Positions 45,786 through 53,599 of a DNA stretch of 64,000 nucleotides are shown in pieces. The stretch lies in the NCBI GenBank assembly GCA_900472785.1, contig UCJH01000045.1:44693-108692 (forward strand), written 5' to 3'. Numbering within the stretch: position 1 is the stretch's first letter; every line of letters starts with the position of its first letter. The position numbers and the translations under genes are program-made. Below the pieces are notes generated by a model, which made no database searches, was not told where the DNA came from, and was given only the letters and a program-made list of their open reading frames with translations. Origin of the DNA: Hyphomicrobiales bacterium (GTDB lineage Bacteria > Pseudomonadota > Alphaproteobacteria > Rhizobiales > Rhizobiaceae).

Positions 45786-46625
45786 TTGGGAGATCTTAAG
45801 CAGTCGGGCGCTGTATCGGAAAAAACGATCGACGCCGCCCTGCAGCGATTGGCTGCCACGTTTCCGCATGTCGCAGTCTCCATCGGCCCCGGCGAGGACG
45901 GCTTCTATCCGGCGTCCGTGGCATGGGATGCGGACACGGGCGATATCGGTTCTTATCTTGCCTATCAGACCCGGTTTGCCAACGGCATGGACGAGCGAAC
46001 CCGGGCGGCGCATCTGGCCGCATTTTACAGTCACCAGTTCAGTATCGTGGCGGTTTTTCTGTATCTCGCAGCGGGTATCACGATCGACGAGGACCCCCGG
46101 AACGTGCTGATCCGTTTCGAGGCGCCCGAACAACCGGATCCGCGAATGCCGCCTGACGTGCGACGGTTCCATTTTCGCTTTTTCGGCGCGTTCCTGCCGG
46201 TAGGTGAGAACACGGCCGACGCATTTCACGATGTTTTCGTTTCGCATATGACGCCTGTCATCGCGGGGATCAAACGTCACACCGGCTTTTCAGCCGCTGC
46301 ACAGTGGCGGCTGGCTGCGGATTCGCTTGCCGGCGCGTTTCTGGAGGTCGGTCGCGCGCTCGACTGCGAGAGCGATGCCGTGGACATGGCGATGAAGCTG
46401 GTCCGACGCAACGAATCGCCGCTGCTATCGCCTGACCTGCGTTTCGAAACGATCGAGGCCGTCGTTGATGGCAAGCCGATCAGAAGAACCTTCCGCCTGC
46501 GGGGCGGATGCTGCCTGTTCTACCGGACGGAGGAGGGCCGCTTCTGCGACAGTTGCGTGCTGTTGGATGCAGACAGCAAACGCGCACGGTTGCGCGCCTT
46601 CATGGAAGGCACCGGACATCCTTGA
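45786..46625 (+). CDS. FhuF-like ferric-siderophore reductase
   Basis: 279 residues. The C-terminal CC-x10-C-x2-C cluster (CCLFYRTEEGRFCDSC, about 241-256) is the FhuF [2Fe-2S] signature. FhuF-type enzymes reduce ferric siderophores in the cytoplasm to release iron. The best start seen is TTG 45786, without a strong ribosome site, so the N-terminus is uncertain. It is not next to a siderophore transporter, but an iron-siderophore-type binding protein starts to appear at 63.3 kb. Confidence 0.78.
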   Translation: MGDLKQSGAVSEKTIDAALQRLAATFPHVAVSIGPGEDGFYPASVAWDADTGDIGSYLAYQTRFANGMDERTRAAHLAAFYSHQFSIVAVFLYLAAGITIDEDPRNVLIRFEAPEQPDPRMPPDVRRFHFRFFGAFLPVGENTADAFHDVFVSHMTPVIAGIKRHTGFSAAAQWRLAADSLAGAFLEVGRALDCESDAVDMAMKLVRRNESPLLSPDLRFETIEAVVDGKPIRRTFRLRGGCCLFYRTEEGRFCDSCVLLDADSKRARLRAFMEGTGHP

Positions 46626-46626
46626 A

Positions 46627-46651
46627 GCCGCGCGCCCTTGGGACGCGCGGC
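46627..46651. terminator. hairpin between convergent fhuF-like and cbtA genes
   Basis: GCCGCGCG (46627-46634) pairs with CGCGCGGC (46644-46651). It lies between the FhuF stop and cbtA end. T-tract is weak, so it may be a 3'-stabilising or bidirectional terminator hairpin. Confidence 0.45.
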
Positions 46652-46662
46652 ACTGTTCGTGA

Positions 46663-47448
46663 TCAGGCGGCTCGCGCGAAGCGGTCGTTGATAAATCCGG
46701 ATACGACGCCGAGGACGAGCCAGAAGGCCAGGGTCGTGGCGAGGGCCGCGACCGCAAATTCAGCACCGAGCACGGCCGGGACGCTGCTGGCGATATCCGT
46801 CGGCTGCGGCGCGCCATAAAGGTGCGGGGCGGCGATCAGGACGAGGCCGATGATCTTGGCCGCGATTTCCGGACGCAGGGCCACGAGATAAAGCCCGGCC
46901 GAGGACAGCAGGATAGTCGCGACCCACCAGGTCTGCCGGTCGCCGAGATCGGCGGCGGGAAAACCCGGCAGCTCCGGCGGCAGGCCGATGGCCGGTAGAA
47001 GATGCACGGCGAGCCAACCGAACGCGCCCCAGAGCGCGCCGTTCGACAATGTCACCGGATGGCCGATCAGGACGCTGACGCCGGCGAGAAGCAGACCGAA
47101 GCCCGCGCCCGCAACGAGGTTTGCGAGCAGCGTTCCGGAGAACCGGCTCATGCCGAACATGATGCCGCCCTCTTCGTGCTCGCCTTCATGTGCATATGCC
47201 GGGGTGACCGGAGAAAGGGCCGCCAGAATATCCGTCGGGAAGGACGGGGCGTTCAGCGAGGAATGATTGTGGGTCTCTCCCTCTTTCGCCGGCGTTTCGG
47301 TTCCGGGCACGGTTGCGGCCGGCTCCTTGCCCTCATATTCTTCGGCATGCAGGATCAGCGGCACGACGCGGGCTTCCTGCGCCGCTGTCATGAAAACACC
47401 CGCGATCAGTCCGGCCACCACGGCAGCCAGAAGCGTTTTGACTATCAT
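46663..47448 (-). CDS. cbtA: cobalt transporter subunit CbtA
   Basis: 261 residues with about six membrane segments and an internal loop rich in His and Glu (about 60-100, including AYAHEGEHEEGG), as in CbtA, the predicted cobalt permease. The end contains ALAFWLVLGVVSGF-like hydrophobic helix. It follows cbtB by 157 bases downstream of a cobalamin riboswitch. ATG 47448 begins MIVKTLLAAVVAGLIAG; earlier starts give a non-membrane extension. Confidence 0.88.
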   Translation of the reverse strand: MIVKTLLAAVVAGLIAGVFMTAAQEARVVPLILHAEEYEGKEPAATVPGTETPAKEGETHNHSSLNAPSFPTDILAALSPVTPAYAHEGEHEEGGIMFGMSRFSGTLLANLVAGAGFGLLLAGVSVLIGHPVTLSNGALWGAFGWLAVHLLPAIGLPPELPGFPAADLGDRQTWWVATILLSSAGLYLVALRPEIAAKIIGLVLIAAPHLYGAPQPTDIASSVPAVLGAEFAVAALATTLAFWLVLGVVSGFINDRFARAA

Positions 47449-47605
47449 TTGAATACCCTCTCCATGGGCGAAACACATGCTTCGGGAAGATTCGGATTGC
47501 CGATGTTTCTGAATGGAAACGGCAAGCCGCCGCGCGATGCATCGGCAAGGCACGATCTTCAGCGTCTGAACGAACCGGAAAGGCGTTGCCTTTCCCGATC
47601 AATCG

Positions 47606-47782
47606 TCAATGGCAGGGGAAGCCGTAGGAATGGCGCACGTCATGCGCGGTGTCGTGCAACACGGCGGAATTCGCCAGGCCTGCGCCGAACACCAGGAAGC
47701 CGCCGATCAACAGGGCCAAGATGCCGGCGGTGAGACGGTCGTTGAGGGAAAGCGGAACACTCGAAACTGTAGACGTAGCCAT
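47606..47782 (-). CDS. cbtB: cobalt transporter subunit CbtB
   Basis: 58 residues: one membrane helix (GILALLIGGFLVFGAGLA) and a C-terminal His-rich tail HDTAHDVRHSYGFPCH, the diagnostic CbtB metal motif. ATG 47782 has CGGAGG upstream. It probably works with CbtA to import cobalt under B12 control. Its longer open frame (to 48133) overlaps the riboswitch and is not coding. Confidence 0.9.
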   Translation of the reverse strand: MATSTVSSVPLSLNDRLTAGILALLIGGFLVFGAGLANSAVLHDTAHDVRHSYGFPCH

Positions 47783-47839
47783 GACAACCTCCGTGATGGC
47801 ACGTGGGAAATCTCCCACCGATTGGGCACCAATGCCCGT

Positions 47840-48058
47840 TATCAACCGGCAGGTTTCCTGGCTCGCGGCGTCAGGTGCCTTGGCACCAAGACGTTTTTCT
47901 CGCCTTCCCAAGCTTGGAACGATGCTTGCGCAGGCTCCTTTGCTCAGTGGCTTCTTCCGGATGCGATCATCCGGAACGAAAAACGCTGACCGCTCTACAG
48001 TCGCGGGGTCGGCCATGATTGAGGTGCCCGGAAAGGGTCCACCCGTCACGTTCCCATT
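47840..48058 (-). promoter_or_regulatory. cobalamin (B12) riboswitch controlling cbtBA
   Basis: On the minus strand the leader reads GGGAACGTGACGGGTGG near 48056-48040, then GCGACTGTAG, GCCACTGAGC, TTGGGAAGGCGAG, and ends with the B12 box GAGCCAGGAAACCTGCC (47864-47848), in canonical order. Downstream, GTGGGA-gatt-TCCCAC forms a hairpin before the cbtB ribosome site. Rising adenosylcobalamin is expected to lower cbtBA expression. The other bases between 47783 and 48160 hold no gene. Confidence 0.92.
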
Positions 48059-48160
48059 TACTCCCCAGAAGCGCCTCGCATCCGGGGAACCAATTGATCC
48101 GTGATGATTATGGTTTCGCTTCATCAATGTCAATTGTGCGCGAGGTCTCCGGGCGCTGTA

Positions 48161-49444
48161 TCACGCTGCATCCAGCGCCACCGTGAGGTCGGCGATCAGG
48201 TCGTCCGGGTGTTCGATGCCGATCGACAGGCGGATGGTCGATTCCAGCACGCCGATTCGCTGGCGCACGTCCACCGGCACGCCGGAATGGGTCATCGTCG
48301 CCGGATGGCTGGCGAGCGATTCCGTGCCGCCGAGGCTGACGGCGAGTTTGAAGATTTGCAGCGCGTTCAGGAACTTGAACGACGCGGGCTGGCCGCCGAC
48401 GATATCGAAGGAGAAGGTCGAGCCGGCGCCGGTGCACTGCGCGGCAAAGGTCTTGCCGAGCGGCGATGCCGGGTCATGATAGGGCAGGTAGTGGATTTTC
48501 TCGACCTTCGGATGATCGCGCAGGAAATCGGCTACGGCCAGCGCATTGCTGTTGGCTTTCTCCATGCGGATCGACAGGGTTTCGAGCGAACGGCCGAGCA
48601 TCCAGCAGGAATGCGGATCGAGCTGCGTGCCAATGGCGCCGCGCAGCGCCTTGACCTGCTTCATCACCGATTTGGCGCCCATGGCGGCGCCGGCGATCAG
48701 GTCGGAATGCCCGCCGACATATTTGGTCAGCGAATAGAGCGAGATGTCGGCGCCATGCTCGATCGGCCGCTGGAAGACGGGGCCTAGCAGAGTGTTGTCG
48801 CAGGCGATGATGGGCGTGTGGCCCTGTTTCCTGCCGATTTCATCGGCGATACGACGGATCATCGCGACATCGACGAGGCTGTTGGTGGGGTTTGCCGGCG
48901 TCTCGATGAGGATGACGGACACGCGCCCCTTTTTCATGGCTTCCTCGGCAGCCGCCTGGACGGCGGCTTCGTTGACGCCGTCGGCAAAGCCGGCGGCACC
49001 GACGCCCATATTGGCCATGGTCTTCGACAGTAGCGTCTCGGTGCCGCCGTAGAGCGGTTGGGAATGCAGCACCGCGTCGCCCGGCCGCACGAAGGCCAGC
49101 AGCGTCGTCGCGATGGCCGACATGCCGGAGGAGAACAGCGCGCAGTTTTCCGTGCGCTCGTACACGGCAAGACGGTCCTCGACGATCTCGCTGTTGGGGT
49201 GGTTGAAGCGCGAATAGACGAGGCCGGCGGCCGTTCCCGCCGGTGGCTCGCGCCGGCCCGCGGTGTAGTCGAAGAAATCCCGGCCTTCCTCCGCCGACCG
49301 GAAGACGAAGGTCGATGTCAAAAACACCGGCGGTTTCACGGCGCCTTCCGACAGCTCCGGATCATAACCGTAATTCAGCATCTGCGTCTCCGGATGGAGC
49401 TTGTGATTGCCGATATGGGTCTTGGACGGATGTGGAGCGGTCAT
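48161..49444 (-). CDS. cystathionine gamma-synthase / methionine gamma-lyase family PLP enzyme
   Basis: 427 residues. The PLP lysine is in [11 protein letters not shown] (about residue 238), with [15 protein letters not shown] and [17 protein letters not shown]. The family covers transsulfuration, O-acylhomoserine sulfhydrylation and methionine gamma-lyase activity; exact activity cannot be fixed from sequence. A divergent Lrp-type regulator suggests control by an amino acid such as methionine. Confidence 0.87.
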   Translation of the reverse strand: MTAPHPSKTHIGNHKLHPETQMLNYGYDPELSEGAVKPPVFLTSTFVFRSAEEGRDFFDYTAGRREPPAGTAAGLVYSRFNHPNSEIVEDRLAVYERTENCALFSSGMSAIATTLLAFVRPGDAVLHSQPLYGGTETLLSKTMANMGVGAAGFADGVNEAAVQAAAEEAMKKGRVSVILIETPANPTNSLVDVAMIRRIADEIGRKQGHTPIIACDNTLLGPVFQRPIEHGADISLYSLTKYVGGHSDLIAGAAMGAKSVMKQVKALRGAIGTQLDPHSCWMLGRSLETLSIRMEKANSNALAVADFLRDHPKVEKIHYLPYHDPASPLGKTFAAQCTGAGSTFSFDIVGGQPASFKFLNALQIFKLAVSLGGTESLASHPATMTHSGVPVDVRQRIGVLESTIRLSIGIEHPDDLIADLTVALDAA

Positions 49445-49570
49445 GGCGGATCTCCTGTCTGGATTTTATTTTCCAGGTGCAGATTATATCAGGATGTGCC
49501 AAGATTTCTTGCTTTCTTGATCTCGTTTCGCTTAGTTCACGCAAGATATTGCGGAGGTTTGGGATCTTCG

Positions 49571-50026
49571 ATGCAGAAAATTGCTGACGACGTCGATCGC
49601 CGGATCTTGAAGGTTCTTGCCGTCGACGCACGGATCGCCAACAACGAACTTGCCGAGCGCGTCGGCCTGTCCGCCTCCGCCTGCCTGCGTCGTCTCCGGC
49701 GCCTGGAAGAAACCGGCGTGATCCGCGGTTATACGGCGCTGGTCGATCCTGTCATCGAAGGCTGGACGATGACGGCGATCGCCTCGGTGCGCCTCAGCCG
49801 CCAGCACGAGGACGAAATCCGCATGTTCGAGGAGGCGGTGCGCGGCTGGGACGAAGTGCTGGAATGCCATCTTGTCACGGGTTCGCGCGATTATGTGCTG
49901 AAGGTAATGAGCGCCGGGCTCGAACAATACGAGCGCTTCATCAAGGAAAAGATCGCCCGGCTGAAATGCGTGGATACGATCGAGACCAGCTTCGTCATGA
50001 GCACAATCAAGGAGCGGCGGCTGTAG
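49571..50026 (+). CDS. Lrp/AsnC family regulator
   Basis: 151 residues: N-terminal HTH (RILKVLAVDARIANNELAERVGLSASACLRRLRRLEETG) and C-terminal RAM/AsnC ligand domain (WDEVLECHLVTGSRDYVLKV). Divergent from the cystathionine gamma-synthase-like gene, so it likely regulates that gene. The ATG is 126 bases from the divergent start. Confidence 0.9.
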   Translation: MQKIADDVDRRILKVLAVDARIANNELAERVGLSASACLRRLRRLEETGVIRGYTALVDPVIEGWTMTAIASVRLSRQHEDEIRMFEEAVRGWDEVLECHLVTGSRDYVLKVMSAGLEQYERFIKEKIARLKCVDTIETSFVMSTIKERRL

Positions 50027-50032
50027 AGAACC

Positions 50033-50884
50033 TCAGGACCGCGCCAGCAAATCCGCCATGACGCCGATGATGCGCTGGTGCTGGTGGGCGTGGCGGGTGC
50101 GGATGCTGGCGGCGGCATAGACAGCCTGTGGAATCGGCGCCGCGTCCTCGACCGGGAAGGCAATCCCGTCCACCTGCAATAGTGCTGCGCTGGCCGTGGT
50201 GACATAGGTGGCGCCACCCAGCGTTTTGAGGAGATCGATGATGGCGATGTTCTGCCCGGCGGCGAGCGGCGCTGCCGACAGATGCGGCAGAGCCAGACGA
50301 TGCGCGCGATCGAAGGCCGGCGAATAGACAGCCTGGATATAGGTTTCCGGCCGGATGTCAGCGACGGTTCGCGCCTGCGTGCTGACCAGCATGTAGTTCA
50401 TTTCGCCGATCCGCTCGTAATGCAGGTCGGGCAGATAATGCGGCGTGTAGAGGATGGCGAGATCGAGATCGCCGGCGGCAAGATCGCGGTTCATCTGGAT
50501 GGAATAGTCGGCCTCCATGTAGATCGACGTATTCGGCAGGTCCGCGCGCACCGCCGACAGCCAGCGGCCGGCAAGCGTCTCGGCCAGGTCATGCTGGATG
50601 CCAAGCCGCATCGAACGCTCATAGGCGCCCGCATTCTCCACCGCCCGCGTCGCCTCGTGCCACTGGTGCTGCAGGGCTTTGGCGTGGTCGAGGAAGCGCA
50701 GCCCGGATGCCGTCGGCGCCGTGCCGCCCTTGTTGCGGGTGAAGAGCTTGCGGTTGAACTGCGCTTCCAGCGCTTTGACGCGGTGCGAGACGGTCGATTG
50801 CGTGATGTTCAGCCGCTCCGCCGTGCGGTTGAAACTGCGGGTTTCCATCAGGTCGAGGAAGGTTTCGATGAGGTCGATCTGCAT
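50033..50884 (-). CDS. LysR family transcriptional regulator
   Basis: 283 residues. The HTH lies in the first about 60 (MQIDLIETFLDLMETRSFNRTAERLNITQSTVSHRVKALE, in parts), followed by a LysR effector-binding domain. Divergent from the two DMGDH-like genes, so probably their regulator. ATG 50884 begins the canonical LysR fold; upstream frame to 51001 crosses the palindromic repeat. It is not PcaQ-like. Confidence 0.87.
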   Translation of the reverse strand: MQIDLIETFLDLMETRSFNRTAERLNITQSTVSHRVKALEAQFNRKLFTRNKGGTAPTASGLRFLDHAKALQHQWHEATRAVENAGAYERSMRLGIQHDLAETLAGRWLSAVRADLPNTSIYMEADYSIQMNRDLAAGDLDLAILYTPHYLPDLHYERIGEMNYMLVSTQARTVADIRPETYIQAVYSPAFDRAHRLALPHLSAAPLAAGQNIAIIDLLKTLGGATYVTTASAALLQVDGIAFPVEDAAPIPQAVYAAASIRTRHAHQHQRIIGVMADLLARS

Positions 50885-50907
50885 AGATGGTTCCGGCATG
50901 TTGGGTG

Positions 50908-51045
50908 AAGACCCCTCCCCAACCCTCCCCACAAGGGGGAGGGAGTCCATTGCGTACGCCGTTCCTCCGGTACCTTGAAGAAAAGGAAGAGCGGCAGACA
51001 CAATAAACTCCCTCCCCCTTGTGGGGAGGGTTGGGGAGGGGTCTT
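50908..51045. repeat. palindromic element with perfect 39-bp terminal inverted repeats
   Basis: 50908-50946 and 51007-51045 are exact reverse complements (CCTCCCCAACCCTCCCCAC core), separated by 60 bases. It occupies most of the LysR/dehydrogenase intergenic region, so the divergent promoters must lie inside or beside it. Non-coding, MITE/RIME-like. Confidence 0.85.
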
Positions 51046-51151
51046 GGGTATTCTCAATCTAATCGAATTCATCGATCAATAAAGCGAAATCCATGCGCTT
51101 GATGCCGGCCTGCTTCATTGCGAAAACTCATGCCCAAACAAGGGAACAGAC

Positions 51152-53599
51152 ATGTCGAATTTGCCGTCTCATGCGCGCGTTGTGATCATCGGGGGAGGCG
51201 CGGTCGGGGCGTCCTGCCTCTACCATCTGGCCAAGGCGGGGTGGACCGACTGCGTGCTTCTGGAAAAGAACGAGCTGACGGCGGGCTCGACATGGCATGC
51301 GGCGGGCAATGTGCCGACGTTTTCGTCGTCCTGGTCGATCATGAACATGCAGCGCTATTCGGCGTCGCTCTACCGCGAGCTTGGCGATCTCGTCGATTAT
51401 CCGATGAATTATCATGTCACCGGCTCCGTCCGGCTTGGCCATTCGAAGGAGCGGTTGCAGGAGTTCAAGCGCGTCTTCGGCATGGGTCGCTATCAGGGCA
51501 TGGATCTCGACATCCTGACGCCCGACCAGATCAAATCGAAATATCCCTTTGTCGAAACCCATGACCTGACCGGGGCGCTCTACGATCCCTATGACGGCGA
51601 CATCGATCCGGCGCAGCTGACGCAGGCCTTGGCCAAGGGTGCCCGCGACCTGGGCGCGAAAATCTTCCGTTTCTGTCCCGCCACCGGCGCCCGCCGGGAT
51701 GGCGACGAGTGGGTGATCTCGACGCCGCAGGGGGAAATCCGCTGCGAAAAGGTCGTCAATGCGGCCGGCTATTATGCCCGGGAAGTCGGCAAGTGGTTCG
51801 GCCGCGATGTGCCGATGATGGTGATGAGCCATCAGTACATGCTGTTCGAGGAAATTCCGGAGCTCGCCGCATGGTCCAGGGAGGCTGGCCACAAGCTGCC
51901 GCTGCTGCGCGATGTCGACAGTTCCTATTACCTGCGCCAGGAAAAGACCGGGATGAATCTTGGCCCCTACGAGAAGAACTGCAAGGCGCACTGGATCACG
52001 CCGGATGATCCGATGCCGGAGGATTTTTCGTTCCAGCTGTTCCCCGACGATCTCGAACGGCTGGAATGGTATCTCAACGACGCCGTCGAGCGCGTGCCGA
52101 TCCTCGGCACGGCCGGCCTGTCGCGCATGATCAACGGGCCTATCCCCTATGCGCCGGATGGCAACCCGCTGATCGGCCCGATGCCCGGCGTGCCGAATGC
52201 CTTCGAAGCCTGCGTCTTCACCTTCGGCATCTGCCAGGCGGGCGGTGCCGGCAAGGTGCTGGCCGAATGGGTGACGGAGGGGCAGACGGAATGGGACATG
52301 TGGTCCTGCGATCCGCGCCGGTTCACCAGCTTTACAGATCAGGAGTACTGCATCGCCAAGGGCATGGAAATCTATGGCCATGAATATGCGATGCATTTTC
52401 CCAAGCATGCCTGGCCGGCCGGTCGCGGCAAGAAGCTATCGCCGATCCACGACCGGATCGCCGCACTCGGGGCGCAGTTCAAGCCCTATAACGGCTGGGA
52501 GCGCGCCAACTGGTATGCGAAGCCGGGGGACGATCTGTCGGAAGAGGCAACCCAGACCTGGAACCGCGCCGGACCGTGGCAAAAGCGGATCGAGGAAGAA
52601 TGCCTTGCGGTGCGGGATGCCGCCGGCATCCTAGATCTGCCGGGCTTTTCGCGCTACCGGCTGAAGGGCGAGGGCGCCCGCGACTGGTTGCTTGGCCTCA
52701 CCACCGGCAAGGTGCCGAAGCCCGGCCGCATCGGCCTTGCCTATTTCTCCGACGACAAGGGCCGTATCGTCACCGAAATGTCGGTGATGGCGCTGGAGGA
52801 GGATTTCTTCTTCCTGATCACGGCCGCGACCGCCCAGTGGCACGATTTCGAATGGCTGCAAAAACACCTGCCCAAGGACGCGGCATTCACGCTCGAAGAC
52901 GTCACCGAAACCTTCACTTGCCAGATTCTCTCTGGCCCGAAGTCGCGCGGCATTCTCGCGGAAGTGTCCGATGCCGATCTTTCCAAGGGCTGGCTGACGC
53001 ATCAGTCGGTTCAGATCGCCGGCCGCTGGTGCCAGCTGGTGCGCGTGTCCTTTGCCGGCGAGCTTGGCTGGGAAATCCATACGAAGATCGATGATACCGT
53101 TGCAATCTTCGATGCCGTCTGGGCCGCCGGCCAGAAGCATGGGCTCAAGCCTTTCGGCATGGAGGCGCTGGATTCGCTGCGGATCGAGAAAGGTTACCGC
53201 GCCTGGAAGGGTGACCTGTCGACGGATTACACCATCCTGCAGGGCGGGCTGGAGCGCTTCGTCGATTGGGCAAAGCCCGAGTTCAAGGGCAAGGCGGCGC
53301 TGGAGCGCGAGAAGCAGCAGGGCGTCACCAAGCGCTTCGTGACGCTGGTCGTCGATGCCGGCGACTGCGACGCGCCGTACATGTCGACGCTCTGGCATGG
53401 CGGAGAGGTCGTCGGCGAAACCACCTCAGGCAACTGGGGTTACCGGATCAACAAATCCGTGGCGCTCGGCATGCTGCGCGCCGATCTGGCTGAGCCCGGA
53501 ACCGAGGTCGAGGTCGAGATTTTCGGTGACCGCTTCAAGGCTGTCGTTCAGGCCGACGAGCCGCTGTTTGATCCCATGAATGAAAGACTACGCGCATGA
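51152..53599 (+). CDS. dimethylglycine/sarcosine dehydrogenase-like flavoprotein (DAO + GcvT), copy 1
   Basis: 815 residues. Amino-terminal DAO domain with VVIIGGGAVGASCLYHLAKAG and the covalent-FAD histidine motif STWHAAG (about residues 49-55). The C-terminal half has the GcvT THF-binding fold (RVSFAGELGWEIH). Such enzymes oxidise dimethylglycine or sarcosine and hand the methyl carbon to THF. The substrate cannot be distinguished. The TGA overlaps the next ATG, so it is coupled to the second copy. Confidence 0.87.
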   Translation: MSNLPSHARVVIIGGGAVGASCLYHLAKAGWTDCVLLEKNELTAGSTWHAAGNVPTFSSSWSIMNMQRYSASLYRELGDLVDYPMNYHVTGSVRLGHSKERLQEFKRVFGMGRYQGMDLDILTPDQIKSKYPFVETHDLTGALYDPYDGDIDPAQLTQALAKGARDLGAKIFRFCPATGARRDGDEWVISTPQGEIRCEKVVNAAGYYAREVGKWFGRDVPMMVMSHQYMLFEEIPELAAWSREAGHKLPLLRDVDSSYYLRQEKTGMNLGPYEKNCKAHWITPDDPMPEDFSFQLFPDDLERLEWYLNDAVERVPILGTAGLSRMINGPIPYAPDGNPLIGPMPGVPNAFEACVFTFGICQAGGAGKVLAEWVTEGQTEWDMWSCDPRRFTSFTDQEYCIAKGMEIYGHEYAMHFPKHAWPAGRGKKLSPIHDRIAALGAQFKPYNGWERANWYAKPGDDLSEEATQTWNRAGPWQKRIEEECLAVRDAAGILDLPGFSRYRLKGEGARDWLLGLTTGKVPKPGRIGLAYFSDDKGRIVTEMSVMALEEDFFFLITAATAQWHDFEWLQKHLPKDAAFTLEDVTETFTCQILSGPKSRGILAEVSDADLSKGWLTHQSVQIAGRWCQLVRVSFAGELGWEIHTKIDDTVAIFDAVWAAGQKHGLKPFGMEALDSLRIEKGYRAWKGDLSTDYTILQGGLERFVDWAKPEFKGKAALEREKQQGVTKRFVTLVVDAGDCDAPYMSTLWHGGEVVGETTSGNWGYRINKSVALGMLRADLAEPGTEVEVEIFGDRFKAVVQADEPLFDPMNERLRA

